In this document: piece by piece, positions 1 through 9,087 of the stretch
Numbering within the stretch: the first letter of the stretch is position 1
Layout: every line of letters begins with the position of its first letter
Assembly (NCBI GenBank): GCA_024638915.1
Contig: JAHEJJ010000027.1
Location: 1 to 40,285 of the forward strand
Direction of reading: 5' to 3'
Origin: Robiginitalea sp.
GTDB lineage: Bacteria > Bacteroidota > Bacteroidia > Flavobacteriales > Flavobacteriaceae
Length of the DNA: 40,285 nucleotides
The notes under the pieces: generated by a model
The model's input: the letters and a program-made list of their open reading frames with translations, nothing else
Databases searched by the model: none
What the model was told of the DNA's origin: nothing
Position numbers and translations under genes: made by a program

Positions 1-395
1 AGGACTGTCGTTTCCTGGTTTCCAGAAGATGCAAAATAACCCATGCACTGTGCCATAAAACGGGCCCCCACGTCTTTAAAGGCCATTGTGGGACCGTGAA
101 ATAATTCCAAAACGGCGATTTGATCCGATAAGTTCACCAGCGGAAAGTCGAATTGTAGCACCTCTTGTACCATATTCATCAGCACATCTGAGGGAATATC
201 CTCGCTTGTGAATTGATGCATGGCATGGTAGGCCAACTCGGCGTTGGAATGCTTATTGAGATCTTTGATGAAAGCCTCAGGAAGGGATTCGATCTTTTCA
301 GGAAAATACAAGCCTCTGTCTGGTGCGATTCCCCTAAGCGTCGCCTCGCGAAAGCTTACTGGGGCCGATTTGTGATTCAGGCTGTAGAATTTCAT
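1..395 (-). CDS. thrC: Threonine synthase, N-terminal part (cut by window start)
   Basis: PLP enzyme that converts O-phosphohomoserine to threonine, the last step of the pathway. The reverse strand read from ATG at 395 gives MKFYSLNHK.., then a VSFREATLRGIAPDRGLYFP segment typical of bacterial ThrC N-termini. FHGPTMAFKDVGARF follows, in which the Lys near residue 105 is the expected PLP-binding lysine. About 131 residues are visible; the gene continues beyond base 1. It lies 44 bp after the thrB stop on the same strand and is the third gene of a thrA-thrB-thrC operon. The ATG is the natural start because the family alignment begins right there. Confidence 0.93.
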   Translation of the reverse strand, partial: MKFYSLNHKSAPVSFREATLRGIAPDRGLYFPEKIESLPEAFIKDLNKHSNAELAYHAMHQFTSEDIPSDVLMNMVQEVLQFDFPLVNLSDQIAVLELFHGPTMAFKDVGARFMAQCMGYFASSGNQETTV

Positions 396-439
396 GCTGT
401 TAGGGTGCAGTATTCTTTCCGGAAATGATTTTACTGCTT

Positions 440-1363
440 TTAATAAATTTCTTTTATTCCGTAAGGGTTGATATTAGATACATGGACATCGTAATCGATC
501 TCCAATCCACCATATATTTCTTTCATGACCGCTGCGGTTTGCTTTGCAATAGTCTCACCCTTGCTCAATGCAAAGATGGAGGGCCCTGAACCTGATATAC
601 CGCAACCCAGGGCGCCGGCATTTAATGCCGCCCTTTTTACTTCATCGAAACCAGGTATGAGTATAGATCTTGTGGGCTCTATGATATGATCTACCAAAGA
701 CCTTCCTATCAGACCATAATCCTTTGTATATAGACCGGCTACAAGCCCTCCCAAATTACCCCATTGCTTGATTCCATCGGCCAGGGTAATGGATGTTTTC
801 AGGATCTTCCTTGAATCTGCGGTTTTTATCTCGATCAGCGGATGGACAACTGTGGCAAATAAATCCTCAGGAGCAGGAATACGAATAATATCAAGAGGCT
901 CATAACTTCTCACAAGGGTAAATCCGCCGAAAAGCGCGGGCGCCACATTATCAGCATGGGCTGCACCGCTGGCGAGCCGTTCTCCCTCCATGGCAAATTC
1001 CACTAATTCTAGCTTCGAAAAAGGGTGCCCCAGCAATTCGTTGATCGCCCATACTGCGCCCGATGCACTTGCGGCACTGCTACCGATACCGCTGCCCGGC
1101 TTGATCCTCTTTTCGATCTCAATTTCAAAGCCGCCTTCAAATTCAAATTTATCAAGCAGGGCCAGAGCCGCCACGCCTGCAACATTTTTTTTTGCTTCGA
1201 GTGGGAGTTTTTGACCGGTGATCCTGGTAATCCTCACTCCGGGTTCAGGCACTTTTATCACGGTCATAAAATCTCCTATCGTTTCAAGGGCAAGCCCAAG
1301 GACATCAAAACCACAAGATATATTCGCAACAGAGGCCGGTGAAAAAATTCGAATACTTTCCAT
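440..1363 (-). CDS. thrB: Homoserine kinase
   Basis: GHMP-family kinase that phosphorylates homoserine with ATP to give the ThrC substrate; cytosolic. The 307-residue protein has the usual family length. The GHMP ATP-binding motif PGSGIGSSAASASG is at about residues 89-102, and a C-terminal glycine-rich GCGISGSGPSIFAL segment matches motif 3 of the family. The start lies only 4 bp after the thrA stop, so the two are almost certainly co-transcribed and probably translationally coupled. Confidence 0.95.
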   Translation of the reverse strand: MESIRIFSPASVANISCGFDVLGLALETIGDFMTVIKVPEPGVRITRITGQKLPLEAKKNVAGVAALALLDKFEFEGGFEIEIEKRIKPGSGIGSSAASASGAVWAINELLGHPFSKLELVEFAMEGERLASGAAHADNVAPALFGGFTLVRSYEPLDIIRIPAPEDLFATVVHPLIEIKTADSRKILKTSITLADGIKQWGNLGGLVAGLYTKDYGLIGRSLVDHIIEPTRSILIPGFDEVKRAALNAGALGCGISGSGPSIFALSKGETIAKQTAAVMKEIYGGLEIDYDVHVSNINPYGIKEIY

Positions 1364-1367
1364 ATGC

Positions 1368-3812
1368 CTAGAAATTACCGATTCTGATTATATCTGCGAA
1401 TATTCCGGAAGCCGTAACCTCAGCACCGGCTCCGGCTCCTTTGACCACCAGGGGTTGTTCCTGGTATCGGTCCGTATAGAATAACACGATATTGTCACTT
1501 CCTTCCAGTTTATAGAAATCATGGTCCGGGGGAATGAACTGAAGCCCAACGGAGGCGCGCCCCTCTTCAAATTGGGCCACATATTTTAGTTTACAATCTT
1601 TTTCAAATGCCTTGTTATAAAGTTCCAGGAATCCCTGCTCATTTTTCCGAAGCGATCCGTAAAATGACTCATTATCCTTTGTGCCGAGACTTTCTTCAGG
1701 CAAAAAGGAGTCATTGGTAATGTCTTCCATGTTAATCTGATAGCCACTCTCCCGCGCCAGGATCAGGATTTTACGCATCACATCAACTCCGCTGAGATCG
1801 ATCTTAGGATCAGGTTCGGTATAACCTTCTTTCTGAGCTCTTTGAACTACTTCATCGAAGGGCACCTTACCGTCGTAATTATTAAAAACGAAGTTCAGGC
1901 TGCCCGAAAGGACCGCCTGGATTTTTTTTACCTTGTCACCCGAGGCGATGAGATGTTTTAAGGTGTCTATGATCGGAAGGCCGGCACCCACATTGGTTTC
2001 GAACAAGAAGGGCGCATTATATTCCCTCGATACTTCTTTGAGTTTGAGGTAATGGTCCAGATCAGAGGAACATGCAATCTTATTACAGGTGACCACCGCG
2101 ATGCTTTTTCCCAGATAGTTTTGGTAAGTTGCTGCTACCGAAGCACTGGCGGTATTATCAATAAATATGCTGTTGCGTAAATTAAAAGACAGTAATTGGT
2201 TAAAAAACCGATCAGGATCGGCGGTTTCACCACGCTCCAATAGCCCTTTCCAGTCTTTCAACGGAATACCTTCCTGATTGAAGATCATGGTTCTTGAATT
2301 GGATATACCGATTACACGAATATTTAACCGGTGTTGCTTTTTGAGATAAGCATGCTGCTGATGTATCTGATTCAATAGCCTGGATCCAACATTACCCACG
2401 CCCATTATATAAAGGTTCAACTGCTTTACATTCTCTTCAAAAAAGCTTTCGTGTAGGGCATTAAGCGCCTTCCTGACGTCTTCTTTGTGGATCACGGCAG
2501 AGATATTGCGTTCCGATGCGCCTTGCGCTATCGCTCTTATATTAACGTTGTTTTTACCAAGTGTGCTGAACATCCTTCCACTCAATCCCTGGTGACTTTT
2601 CATTTGATCCCCCACCAGGGCAATGATCGCCAAATCGCTTTCTGTTAGGACCGGTTTTATTTTGGAGGCATTGATCTCGTAAGTGAAGGCTTCATTCACC
2701 ATTTTTTCTGCTGTTGGGGCATCTTCCTGGGCCAAACCGATACAGATAGAATGCTCCGAAGAAGCCTGGGTAATGAGTACAACACTTATTTGGGCTTGCG
2801 ACAGCACTTCAAAGAATTTTCTGGATATTCCCGGTATTCCGATCATTCCAGGCCCTTCAAGGGTCAGCAAACTAATATTGGGCACATAGCTGATACCTCT
2901 TACGGCATATTTCGAATCACCTTTGTTTTTCTCAATAGTAGTACCAGGATCCTGCGGCCTAAAAGTGTTTTTTATGTGAATAGGAATACCCCTGAGCAGC
3001 ACAGGTTGAATAGTAGGCGGGTAGAGGACCTTTGCCCCGAAATGCGATAATTCCATCGCCTCTTCATAGGAGATATTTCTTATAGCCTTGGCCTGTTTAA
3101 CCAGTTTGGGATTAGCCGTATACATACCGCTGACATCGGTCCAGATCTCAAGGACCTCAGCCCCCATAGCGGCTGCGATCACAGCGGCGGTATAGTCCGA
3201 ACCACCTCTGCCTAATGTAGTGGAATCACCTGTTTCTGAAGAAGATACAAATCCGGGGAGTATAGTAATCTTCTCTTTGCTCTTTTTAAAATATGATTGA
3301 CAGCGTTGGTTGGTAACGTCAAAGTTAACGGCAGCCTTTCCATAGTTTTCATCGGTAATTATGATATCACGACTGTCAACTAGATTGGCATCCAGGCCTG
3401 ATGAGATCAGATATTCACTGATGATAAAAGAGGAGAGGAGCTCGCCGTATGACACGATCTTGTCGAGCAATCGAGGGGTGATCTCACCGATGAGGAATGC
3501 ACCTTCCAGAAGTGTTTCCAAAGTATTCAGTTCGGCTTTTACATGGCTCAGGATCCCGCTTTGTGATTTAACAGGGATAAGTGACTTTATCGCTTCCATG
3601 TGTCTTTTTTCCAGTTCTTTAGCCCCTGCGTGAAAACTCACATCCCGCTGGGCTGCCCTGGCTGAAGTTTTGAGGAGCAGATCGGTAATACCGCCCAATG
3701 CAGAGACGACCACAACGATCCGTATGTCATTCTCATCGGCGATGATTTGTTTTACTTGTTTTATCTGATCTGCACTGGCTACCGAAGTACCGCCAAATTT
3801 TAAAACCTTCAT
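1368..3812 (-). CDS. thrA: Bifunctional aspartokinase / homoserine dehydrogenase
   Basis: Catalyses the first (aspartate to aspartyl phosphate) and third (aspartate semialdehyde to homoserine) steps of threonine synthesis. The 814 residues match the fused enzyme. The kinase begins MKVLKFGGTSVA with the K-F-G-G-T-S motif and has a GRGGSDYTAA segment. Two ACT-like regulatory regions lie around residues 310-460. The dehydrogenase NAD-binding turn GVGNVGSRLL is near residue 470, with the catalytic-region segment GAGLPIIDTLKHL further on. The ACT domains suggest feedback inhibition by threonine. First gene of thrABC; a promoter and a possible Thr-rich leader peptide lie upstream (3883-4022). Confidence 0.96.
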   Translation of the reverse strand: MKVLKFGGTSVASADQIKQVKQIIADENDIRIVVVVSALGGITDLLLKTSARAAQRDVSFHAGAKELEKRHMEAIKSLIPVKSQSGILSHVKAELNTLETLLEGAFLIGEITPRLLDKIVSYGELLSSFIISEYLISSGLDANLVDSRDIIITDENYGKAAVNFDVTNQRCQSYFKKSKEKITILPGFVSSSETGDSTTLGRGGSDYTAAVIAAAMGAEVLEIWTDVSGMYTANPKLVKQAKAIRNISYEEAMELSHFGAKVLYPPTIQPVLLRGIPIHIKNTFRPQDPGTTIEKNKGDSKYAVRGISYVPNISLLTLEGPGMIGIPGISRKFFEVLSQAQISVVLITQASSEHSICIGLAQEDAPTAEKMVNEAFTYEINASKIKPVLTESDLAIIALVGDQMKSHQGLSGRMFSTLGKNNVNIRAIAQGASERNISAVIHKEDVRKALNALHESFFEENVKQLNLYIMGVGNVGSRLLNQIHQQHAYLKKQHRLNIRVIGISNSRTMIFNQEGIPLKDWKGLLERGETADPDRFFNQLLSFNLRNSIFIDNTASASVAATYQNYLGKSIAVVTCNKIACSSDLDHYLKLKEVSREYNAPFLFETNVGAGLPIIDTLKHLIASGDKVKKIQAVLSGSLNFVFNNYDGKVPFDEVVQRAQKEGYTEPDPKIDLSGVDVMRKILILARESGYQINMEDITNDSFLPEESLGTKDNESFYGSLRKNEQGFLELYNKAFEKDCKLKYVAQFEEGRASVGLQFIPPDHDFYKLEGSDNIVLFYTDRYQEQPLVVKGAGAGAEVTASGIFADIIRIGNF

Positions 3813-3882
3813 ATGGATTAATAGTTAAAAAAGGTCGACTAAAAGATTTTGTAAAAACGGAAATATAAATTGCTGCTTACCC

Positions 3883-3972
3883 CTAAGGGGTAGTGGTAAA
3901 TGCAGGGGTGATGGAATACCAATCAGCATGAAGAGTAAATTCGAGGTTCCCAAAATCCATGTTGCTGAACAT
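3883..3972 (-). CDS. Candidate threonine-operon leader peptide
   Basis: A 29-codon ORF sits between the predicted thrA promoter and thrA. It starts at ATG 3972 and ends in ..SITPAFTTTP, so four of its last eight residues are Thr and an Ile precedes them, followed by TAG at 3883-3885. The run of Thr codons immediately before the stop resembles attenuation leaders of thr operons. The stop codon lies inside a short hairpin (ACCCC-TTA-GGGGT, 3880-3892). The downstream strand GGTAAGCAG can instead pair with CTGC-AT-TTACC, which overlaps the Thr codons. No clear U-tract terminator follows, so the mechanism is uncertain. A second in-frame ATG at 3960 is possible. This is inference from position and composition, without homologue support. 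Confidence 0.42.
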   Translation of the reverse strand: MFSNMDFGNLEFTLHADWYSITPAFTTTP

Positions 3973-3991
3973 CGTACTTCTGATAAAGCCT

Positions 3992-4022
3992 CAAAAGTAG
4001 TACTTTTGAATACCTTATCAAA
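3992..4022 (-). promoter_or_regulatory. thrABC promoter, Bacteroidetes type
   Basis: Read on the minus strand, TTTG (4022-4019) is followed after 19 bp by TACTTTTG (3999-3992), matching the Bacteroidetes -33 TTTG and -7 TAnnTTTG pattern. Transcription would start near 3985 and leave a leader of roughly 170 nt before thrA. The -7 box is half of a perfect 17-bp palindrome (CAAAAGTAGTACTTTTG, 3992-4008). Its other half is a TACTTTTG facing the divergent nnr gene. Confidence 0.6.
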
Positions 4023-4074
4023 TTATTCCAACATTTTTGTCAGGTAGCCATTATTTTACAAAAATTATTGCCAG

Positions 4075-5619
4075 ATGAAGATATTTTCGGCCAGTCAGCT
4101 GTATGCGGCTGACAAATCTACAATTGAAAGGCAGCAGATCAGCAGCGAGCAGTTAATGGAGCGAGCAGCAGTAGCGCTGTTCAGCTGGTTACATCAGAAG
4201 ATGCAGGGTGCCCAGGTGAAAATTCACCTCTTTTGCGGCATCGGCAACAATGGGGGAGACGGATTGGCCCTGGCGCGTCATTTATGGGAACACGGCTATA
4301 ATATCGAGGTGAATGTCGTTAGCTATAGTGAAAAGCGTTCTGAAGATTTCCTGATTAACCTCAACCGGCTGAAAGAGAGGAAAATATGGCCGAATTTCAT
4401 CCAGGATGGGACAGCCTTTCCGGAAATAGGAACCGAAGATATCATTGTGGATGCGATCTTTGGTATAGGTCTGAACCGTGCACCTGGTAGCTGGGTACAA
4501 AAGCTTATGTACCATATAAACCAATCTGAAGCCTTTGTTGTTTCGGTGGATGTACCCTCCGGGCTTTATTTAGATCGGTCTGTTGATAACAGGGAAGCTG
4601 TTGTTTGTTCGAATATTGTGCTGACCATACAGGCACCCAAACTTGTTTTCTTTCTTCCTGAAACCGGAGTTTTTTGCGAGCATTGGGAAATCCTTGATAT
4701 CGGGATGGATCAGGAGATTTTGGAAGAGACCAGGACGGATTATCATCTTGTCGGCAAGAGCGAAGTGTTGAAGGGGTATAAAGAGCGAAAACGATTTTCC
4801 CATAAAGGAACCTATGGCCATTCGCTTATTATTGGTGGGAGTTATGGAAAGATCGGTGCTGTGGTCCTGAGCAGTAAGGCATGCCTAAAGGCGGGTAGCG
4901 GGCTGGTTACGGCTTATCTACCCAGGTGTGGTTATTTGCCTATACAAACTGCCGCTACAGAAGTCATGGCTAATACAGATAAGGGAGAGGATCATATCGA
5001 AGATATTTCCTATGCTATTACACCCGATGTGGTTGGTATTGGCATGGGTATGGGTACCTTAAAGGAGACAAAAGAAGCATTTCAGAACTTTCTGGATTCT
5101 TACCAGGGTCCGATTGTGGTCGATGCCGATGGCCTCAATATTCTGGCCGCACATCCAGCCCTTTTAAAAAAACTACCAGCAGGAGCAGTGCTAACACCGC
5201 ATCCAGGTGAGCTGAAACGGCTTTTGGGTGCCTGGAAAGACGATTTTGATAAACTGAAAAAAGCGAAGCAATTTTCAAAAAAATACAATTGTATCCTTGT
5301 ATTGAAAGATGCTTATACCATTACCATTAGCGCAGGTGTAGGTTATGTTAATTCTTCCGGCAATGCAGGCATGGCCACTGCGGGAAGCGGCGATGTGCTT
5401 AGCGGGATGATCACGTCTCTAATCGCCCAGGGCTATAAAACCCTCACAGCAGTAATTACAGCGGTTTATCTTCATGGAAAGGCTGCGGATCTGGCAGTGG
5501 TAAAGACTGGATTTGAAGCGTTGACGGCCGGGGAGATCATACAGTCCATCGGACAGGCCTATATCAGTCTTACAGCGATGCCAGAACCCATTCAGGAAGA
5601 AGAAAGGTCATCCGAATAA
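4075..5619 (+). CDS. nnr: Bifunctional NAD(P)H-hydrate epimerase / ADP-dependent dehydratase
   Basis: Repairs damaged NADHX and NADPHX: the N-terminal domain epimerises the hydrates and the C-terminal ribokinase-like domain dehydrates the S form using ADP. The 514 residues fit the fused enzyme. The epimerase motif GIGNNGGDGLALARHL covers residues 55-70. In the dehydratase half, GHSLIIGGSYGKIGA starts near 248, DADGLNIL near 350, TPHPGE near 374, and GSGDVLSGMI near 437 (the anion-hole/catalytic Asp loop). It is divergent from thrA across a 262-bp spacer; the facing TACTTTTG box at 4001-4008 may serve this gene. Confidence 0.94.
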   Translation: MKIFSASQLYAADKSTIERQQISSEQLMERAAVALFSWLHQKMQGAQVKIHLFCGIGNNGGDGLALARHLWEHGYNIEVNVVSYSEKRSEDFLINLNRLKERKIWPNFIQDGTAFPEIGTEDIIVDAIFGIGLNRAPGSWVQKLMYHINQSEAFVVSVDVPSGLYLDRSVDNREAVVCSNIVLTIQAPKLVFFLPETGVFCEHWEILDIGMDQEILEETRTDYHLVGKSEVLKGYKERKRFSHKGTYGHSLIIGGSYGKIGAVVLSSKACLKAGSGLVTAYLPRCGYLPIQTAATEVMANTDKGEDHIEDISYAITPDVVGIGMGMGTLKETKEAFQNFLDSYQGPIVVDADGLNILAAHPALLKKLPAGAVLTPHPGELKRLLGAWKDDFDKLKKAKQFSKKYNCILVLKDAYTITISAGVGYVNSSGNAGMATAGSGDVLSGMITSLIAQGYKTLTAVITAVYLHGKAADLAVVKTGFEALTAGEIIQSIGQAYISLTAMPEPIQEEERSSE

Positions 5620-5680
5620 TATAAGGCTGAACATAAGATTCTCTTTCTGAAGGATTTTTAAGTACAAGATTGAAATCAGA

Positions 5681-6085
5681 TCAGCGCGACTCTTTAACCC
5701 TGCGCTTAACCCATTTCAAAGCGTTATTGTAATCGATGAAGAGTTTCATCGGTTTTTTATAAAAGAGCTTTTCGATCTTAAAGTTGTGCATGTCCATTTC
5801 CTTCACCGATACGATGGCAAAAGCTTTTAGATTTTTCAGCTCCCTGAGATAGGTGTAAATAGTAGGGTCAATGGCATAAGAATTTTGCCTGAAACTGATA
5901 TAAGCAAAATTCCTATCTCTAAAATGTATCTCAGAGATTCCGATGATCTGATAGGCTCTTTCGAGAGTGAGCGTGGCCCCTTCATCGAAAATGGCTACAA
6001 GGTGGTTTTTAAAAACCTGTATCCTACCGATATCCAAGTGGTATTCCTTAACTACGAGGTTTTTTTTTGTCGGTCCGACGTTCAT
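5681..6085 (-). CDS. Small conserved-looking protein, possible STAS/SpoIIAA-like fold
   Basis: A 134-residue cytosolic protein without signal peptide or membrane segment, which I do not firmly recognise. The alternation of short beta strands and helices, with a central strand followed by an RELKNLKAFAIV segment and a C-terminal NNALKWVKRR helix, resembles small STAS/SpoIIAA-like proteins common in flavobacteria. It ends convergently with nnr and stands alone between nnr and clpC. Composition is like its neighbours. The STAS assignment is a weak inference from secondary-structure pattern; existence as a gene is better supported than the function. Confidence 0.7.
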   Translation of the reverse strand: MNVGPTKKNLVVKEYHLDIGRIQVFKNHLVAIFDEGATLTLERAYQIIGISEIHFRDRNFAYISFRQNSYAIDPTIYTYLRELKNLKAFAIVSVKEMDMHNFKIEKLFYKKPMKLFIDYNNALKWVKRRVKESR

Positions 6086-6232
6086 TTTAAAAGATATATA
6101 GTGTCCAGAACGAATGTAGACCTATGCACTACTTTTTGGAAAAATATTAGACCAAACGCTTAAATATCGTTTATACGGTCTCTGAGGCATTAGAAGTTTG
6201 TTATGTTTCTCTGCTCCTCAATTTAAGGATAC

Positions 6233-6256
6233 AAAAAAGGGTCCCAGCGGGACCCC
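6233..6256 (-). terminator. Rho-independent terminator of clpC
   Basis: A perfect 7-bp GC-rich stem GGGTCCC / GGGACCC (6239-6245 and 6249-6255) with an AGC loop. On the minus strand it is followed by six T residues (complement of 6233-6238). It lies 24 bp after the clpC stop. Confidence 0.93.
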
Positions 6257-6279
6257 TATTTTGATATTATGATTTTAGC

Positions 6280-8826
6280 CTAAGCTTTTGAAGATTTCTT
6301 AGCCTTTTTAATTTCGATGGTCAGCTTCTCTCCTTTTTTGTCCACATCCATAAAAATACTATCTCCCTCCTGCAACTTGGAATTTACGATCTCTTCAGCC
6401 AAGGTGTCTTCGATGTATTTCTGGATAGCCCTTTTTAACGGACGGGCTCCGTATTGTTTATCGAATCCTTTTTCGGCAATATAATCTTTGGCCTCATCGG
6501 TGAGTTTCAGATCATAACCTATTTCATTGATCCTTTCGAACAATTTGTTCAATTCTATATCGATGATCTGATGAATATGTTCTCTCTCCAGCGGATTGAA
6601 GACAACCACGTCGTCTATCCTGTTGAGGAATTCGGGGGCGAATGCTTTTTTAAGGGCATTTTCTATAACCGACCTCTGATGATCATCTGCCTGTGATTTT
6701 TTTGCAGCCGTACCGAAGCCTACCCCTTGCCCAAAATCTTTGAGTTGCCGGGCGCCGATATTGGAAGTCATAATAAGGATAGTGTTCCTGAAATCGATTC
6801 GCCTGCCGAGGCTGTCTGTCAGGTATCCGTCATCTAAAACCTGGAGCAGCATGTTAAATACATCCGGGTGAGCTTTTTCGACCTCGTCGAGCAGGATAAC
6901 AGAATAGGGTTTTCGCCTAACTTTTTCGGTCAGTTGACCGCCTTCTTCATAACCTACATACCCGGGAGGGGCTCCTACCAGTCTCGAGATGGTGAATTTT
7001 TCCATATACTCACTCATATCGATCCTGATCAGGGCATCTTCTGAATCGAACAATTCTTGCGCAAGGACTTTTGCCAACTGCGTTTTACCGACCCCGGTCT
7101 GTCCGAGGAAAATAAATGATCCAATGGGTTTGTTAGGATCTTTTAATCCTGCCCTGTTACGCTGAATAGCCTTGGATACCATGGCTACGGCTTCGTCTTG
7201 CCCGATAACTTTACCTTTGATAAGATTGGGTAATTCAGCCAGTTTATTACTTTCGGTCTGGGCGATTTTGTTCACGGGAACGCCACTCATCATAGACACT
7301 ACATCGGCAACATTGTCTTCAGAGACTATTTCACGGTGCAACTTACTGTCTTCTTCCCATTTCTCCTGGGCTACGGCGAGCTCTTTTTCGATCCTTTTCT
7401 CATCGTCCCTGAGCTTCGCAGCTTCTTCATAACGTTGTTTCTTAACCACGCTGTTTTTGAGTTCTCGCACATCATCGAGTTGCTTCTCAAGCTCAAGGAT
7501 CTGCTTGGGGACATCCATATTGACAATATGCACTCTGGAACCCGCCTCATCTAGGGCGTCTATGGCCTTATCGGGCAGGAAGCGTTCTGTCATATAACGA
7601 TTGGTGAGTTTTACGCAGGCCACCAGTGCCTCATCGGTATAATTCACGTTATGATGGTCTTCGTACTTCTCTTTGATATTTTGAAGGATTTCGATGGTTT
7701 CTTCAACCGAAGTAGGTTCCACCATCACTTTCTGGAAGCGTCTTTCGAGCGCCCCGTCCTTTTCTATGTACTGACGGTATTCATCGAGCGTGGTGGCTCC
7801 AATACACTGGATCTCACCCCGGGCGAGCGCCGGTTTAAACATATTAGAAGCATCGAGGCTGCCGGTTGCGCCTCCGGCTCCGACTATGGTATGGATCTCA
7901 TCGATAAAAAGGATCACATCGTCATTCTTTTCCAGTTCGTTCATCACCGCCTTCATGCGCTCCTCGAACTGCCCTCGGTATTTGGTCCCGGCCACAAGCG
8001 AAGCCAGGTCTAAGGTAACCAGTCGTTTGTTATATAGGATACGTGAAACCTTCTTGTTGATGATCCTCAGTGCGAGGCCTTCCGCTATCGCACTTTTACC
8101 CACGCCGGGTTCGCCGATCAGCAACGGGTTGTTCTTTTTTCTTCGGCTTAGGATCTGGGAAACCCTTTCGATTTCCTTTTCCCTGCCTACCACCGGATCG
8201 AGTTTGTTATCTTCAGCCAGCCGCGTAAGGTCGCGACCGAAATTGTCCAATACCGGTGTTTTAGATTTCTTGCTTCCTTTTTGTCCTGAAGCTCCAAAGG
8301 AACTCTCTTTACCTTCAGACGGTTCATCGGAATCGCTAGGGAAGGATTCGGCAGTAGGGGACTCCAGATAGTCATCGTCGCTGGTGATCATCGATTTGAA
8401 CTGATCTTTAACACCATCGTAATCCACTTTAAGCTTATGGAGCAATTTAGTGGTGGGATCATTTTCATTTCTAAGAATACAGAGAAGTAGATGCGCTGTA
8501 TTTATGGAAGAGCTCTGAAACAATTTTGCTTCGAGAAAAGTTGTCTTCAATGCCCGCTCTGCCTGACGGGTCAGGTGCAGATTTTTTTTGTCCTTCTGGT
8601 TAGTGCCCGAGTTAGGGTTAGCAGGGCTGAGAATTTCCACCTTCCGTCTCAAATGGTCAAGATCTACGTCCAGGGCGTCGAGAATGCTGATCGCCTTCCC
8701 ACTCCCATCGCGTAATAGTCCAAGCATCAAGTGCTCGGTACCGATAAAATCGTGTCCAAGTCTCAATGCTTCCTCTTTGCTGTAGGCGATTACATCCTTA
8801 ACCCTCGGTGAAAAATTATCATCCAT
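6280..8826 (-). CDS. clpC: ATP-dependent Clp protease ATP-binding subunit ClpC
   Basis: Hsp100 unfoldase that feeds proteins to ClpP. The 848 residues match the family. The N-domain repeat contains TEHLMLGLLRDGSGKA. The first AAA module has Walker A GEPGVGKS and Walker B LFIDEIHTIVGAGG. A UVR-like middle segment (..KKQRYEEAAKLRDDEK..) distinguishes ClpC from ClpA and ClpB. The second AAA module has GQTGVGKT and VILLDEVEKAHPDV. It is transcribed alone, divergently from gyrA, and ends at a strong terminator. Confidence 0.96.
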   Translation of the reverse strand: MDDNFSPRVKDVIAYSKEEALRLGHDFIGTEHLMLGLLRDGSGKAISILDALDVDLDHLRRKVEILSPANPNSGTNQKDKKNLHLTRQAERALKTTFLEAKLFQSSSINTAHLLLCILRNENDPTTKLLHKLKVDYDGVKDQFKSMITSDDDYLESPTAESFPSDSDEPSEGKESSFGASGQKGSKKSKTPVLDNFGRDLTRLAEDNKLDPVVGREKEIERVSQILSRRKKNNPLLIGEPGVGKSAIAEGLALRIINKKVSRILYNKRLVTLDLASLVAGTKYRGQFEERMKAVMNELEKNDDVILFIDEIHTIVGAGGATGSLDASNMFKPALARGEIQCIGATTLDEYRQYIEKDGALERRFQKVMVEPTSVEETIEILQNIKEKYEDHHNVNYTDEALVACVKLTNRYMTERFLPDKAIDALDEAGSRVHIVNMDVPKQILELEKQLDDVRELKNSVVKKQRYEEAAKLRDDEKRIEKELAVAQEKWEEDSKLHREIVSEDNVADVVSMMSGVPVNKIAQTESNKLAELPNLIKGKVIGQDEAVAMVSKAIQRNRAGLKDPNKPIGSFIFLGQTGVGKTQLAKVLAQELFDSEDALIRIDMSEYMEKFTISRLVGAPPGYVGYEEGGQLTEKVRRKPYSVILLDEVEKAHPDVFNMLLQVLDDGYLTDSLGRRIDFRNTILIMTSNIGARQLKDFGQGVGFGTAAKKSQADDHQRSVIENALKKAFAPEFLNRIDDVVVFNPLEREHIHQIIDIELNKLFERINEIGYDLKLTDEAKDYIAEKGFDKQYGARPLKRAIQKYIEDTLAEEIVNSKLQEGDSIFMDVDKKGEKLTIEIKKAKKSSKA

Positions 8827-9019
8827 AAACTATCATTAAATCATCTATAAAATTACTAATTCTAAACATAAGAACGTCAAATACCGTACCTATATTCGAT
8901 AAACTTGGTCTAAATGACGAAAAAAACACCGATTTACAAAAAAATTAACACCTGAATTATCAACGAAATAAGGGGTGCGAAGTGTTGATAAATTATTCAA
9001 TAAAGTGGTCGCGGAGTAC

Positions 9020-9048
9020 TTGGAAAGCTTCGTTTTTGTGTATATTGC
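9020..9048 (+). promoter_or_regulatory. Possible gyrA promoter
   Basis: TTG (9020-9022) and TATATTGC (9041-9048) are separated by 18 bp, a partial match to the Bacteroidetes TTTG / TAnnTTTG pattern. It would start transcription about 35 bp before the gyrA ATG. The match in the -7 box is incomplete, so this is tentative. The rest of the 261-bp clpC-gyrA spacer is AT-rich without another obvious signal. Confidence 0.35.
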
Positions 9049-9087
9049 CCTGATATTTTTACTACCTAAAATCGTTTGTATTTTTAT

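Noticed and set aside
9076-9087. TTG start for gyrA four codons upstream
   Set aside because: ATG at 9088 begins the usual GyrA N-terminus [11 protein letters not shown].
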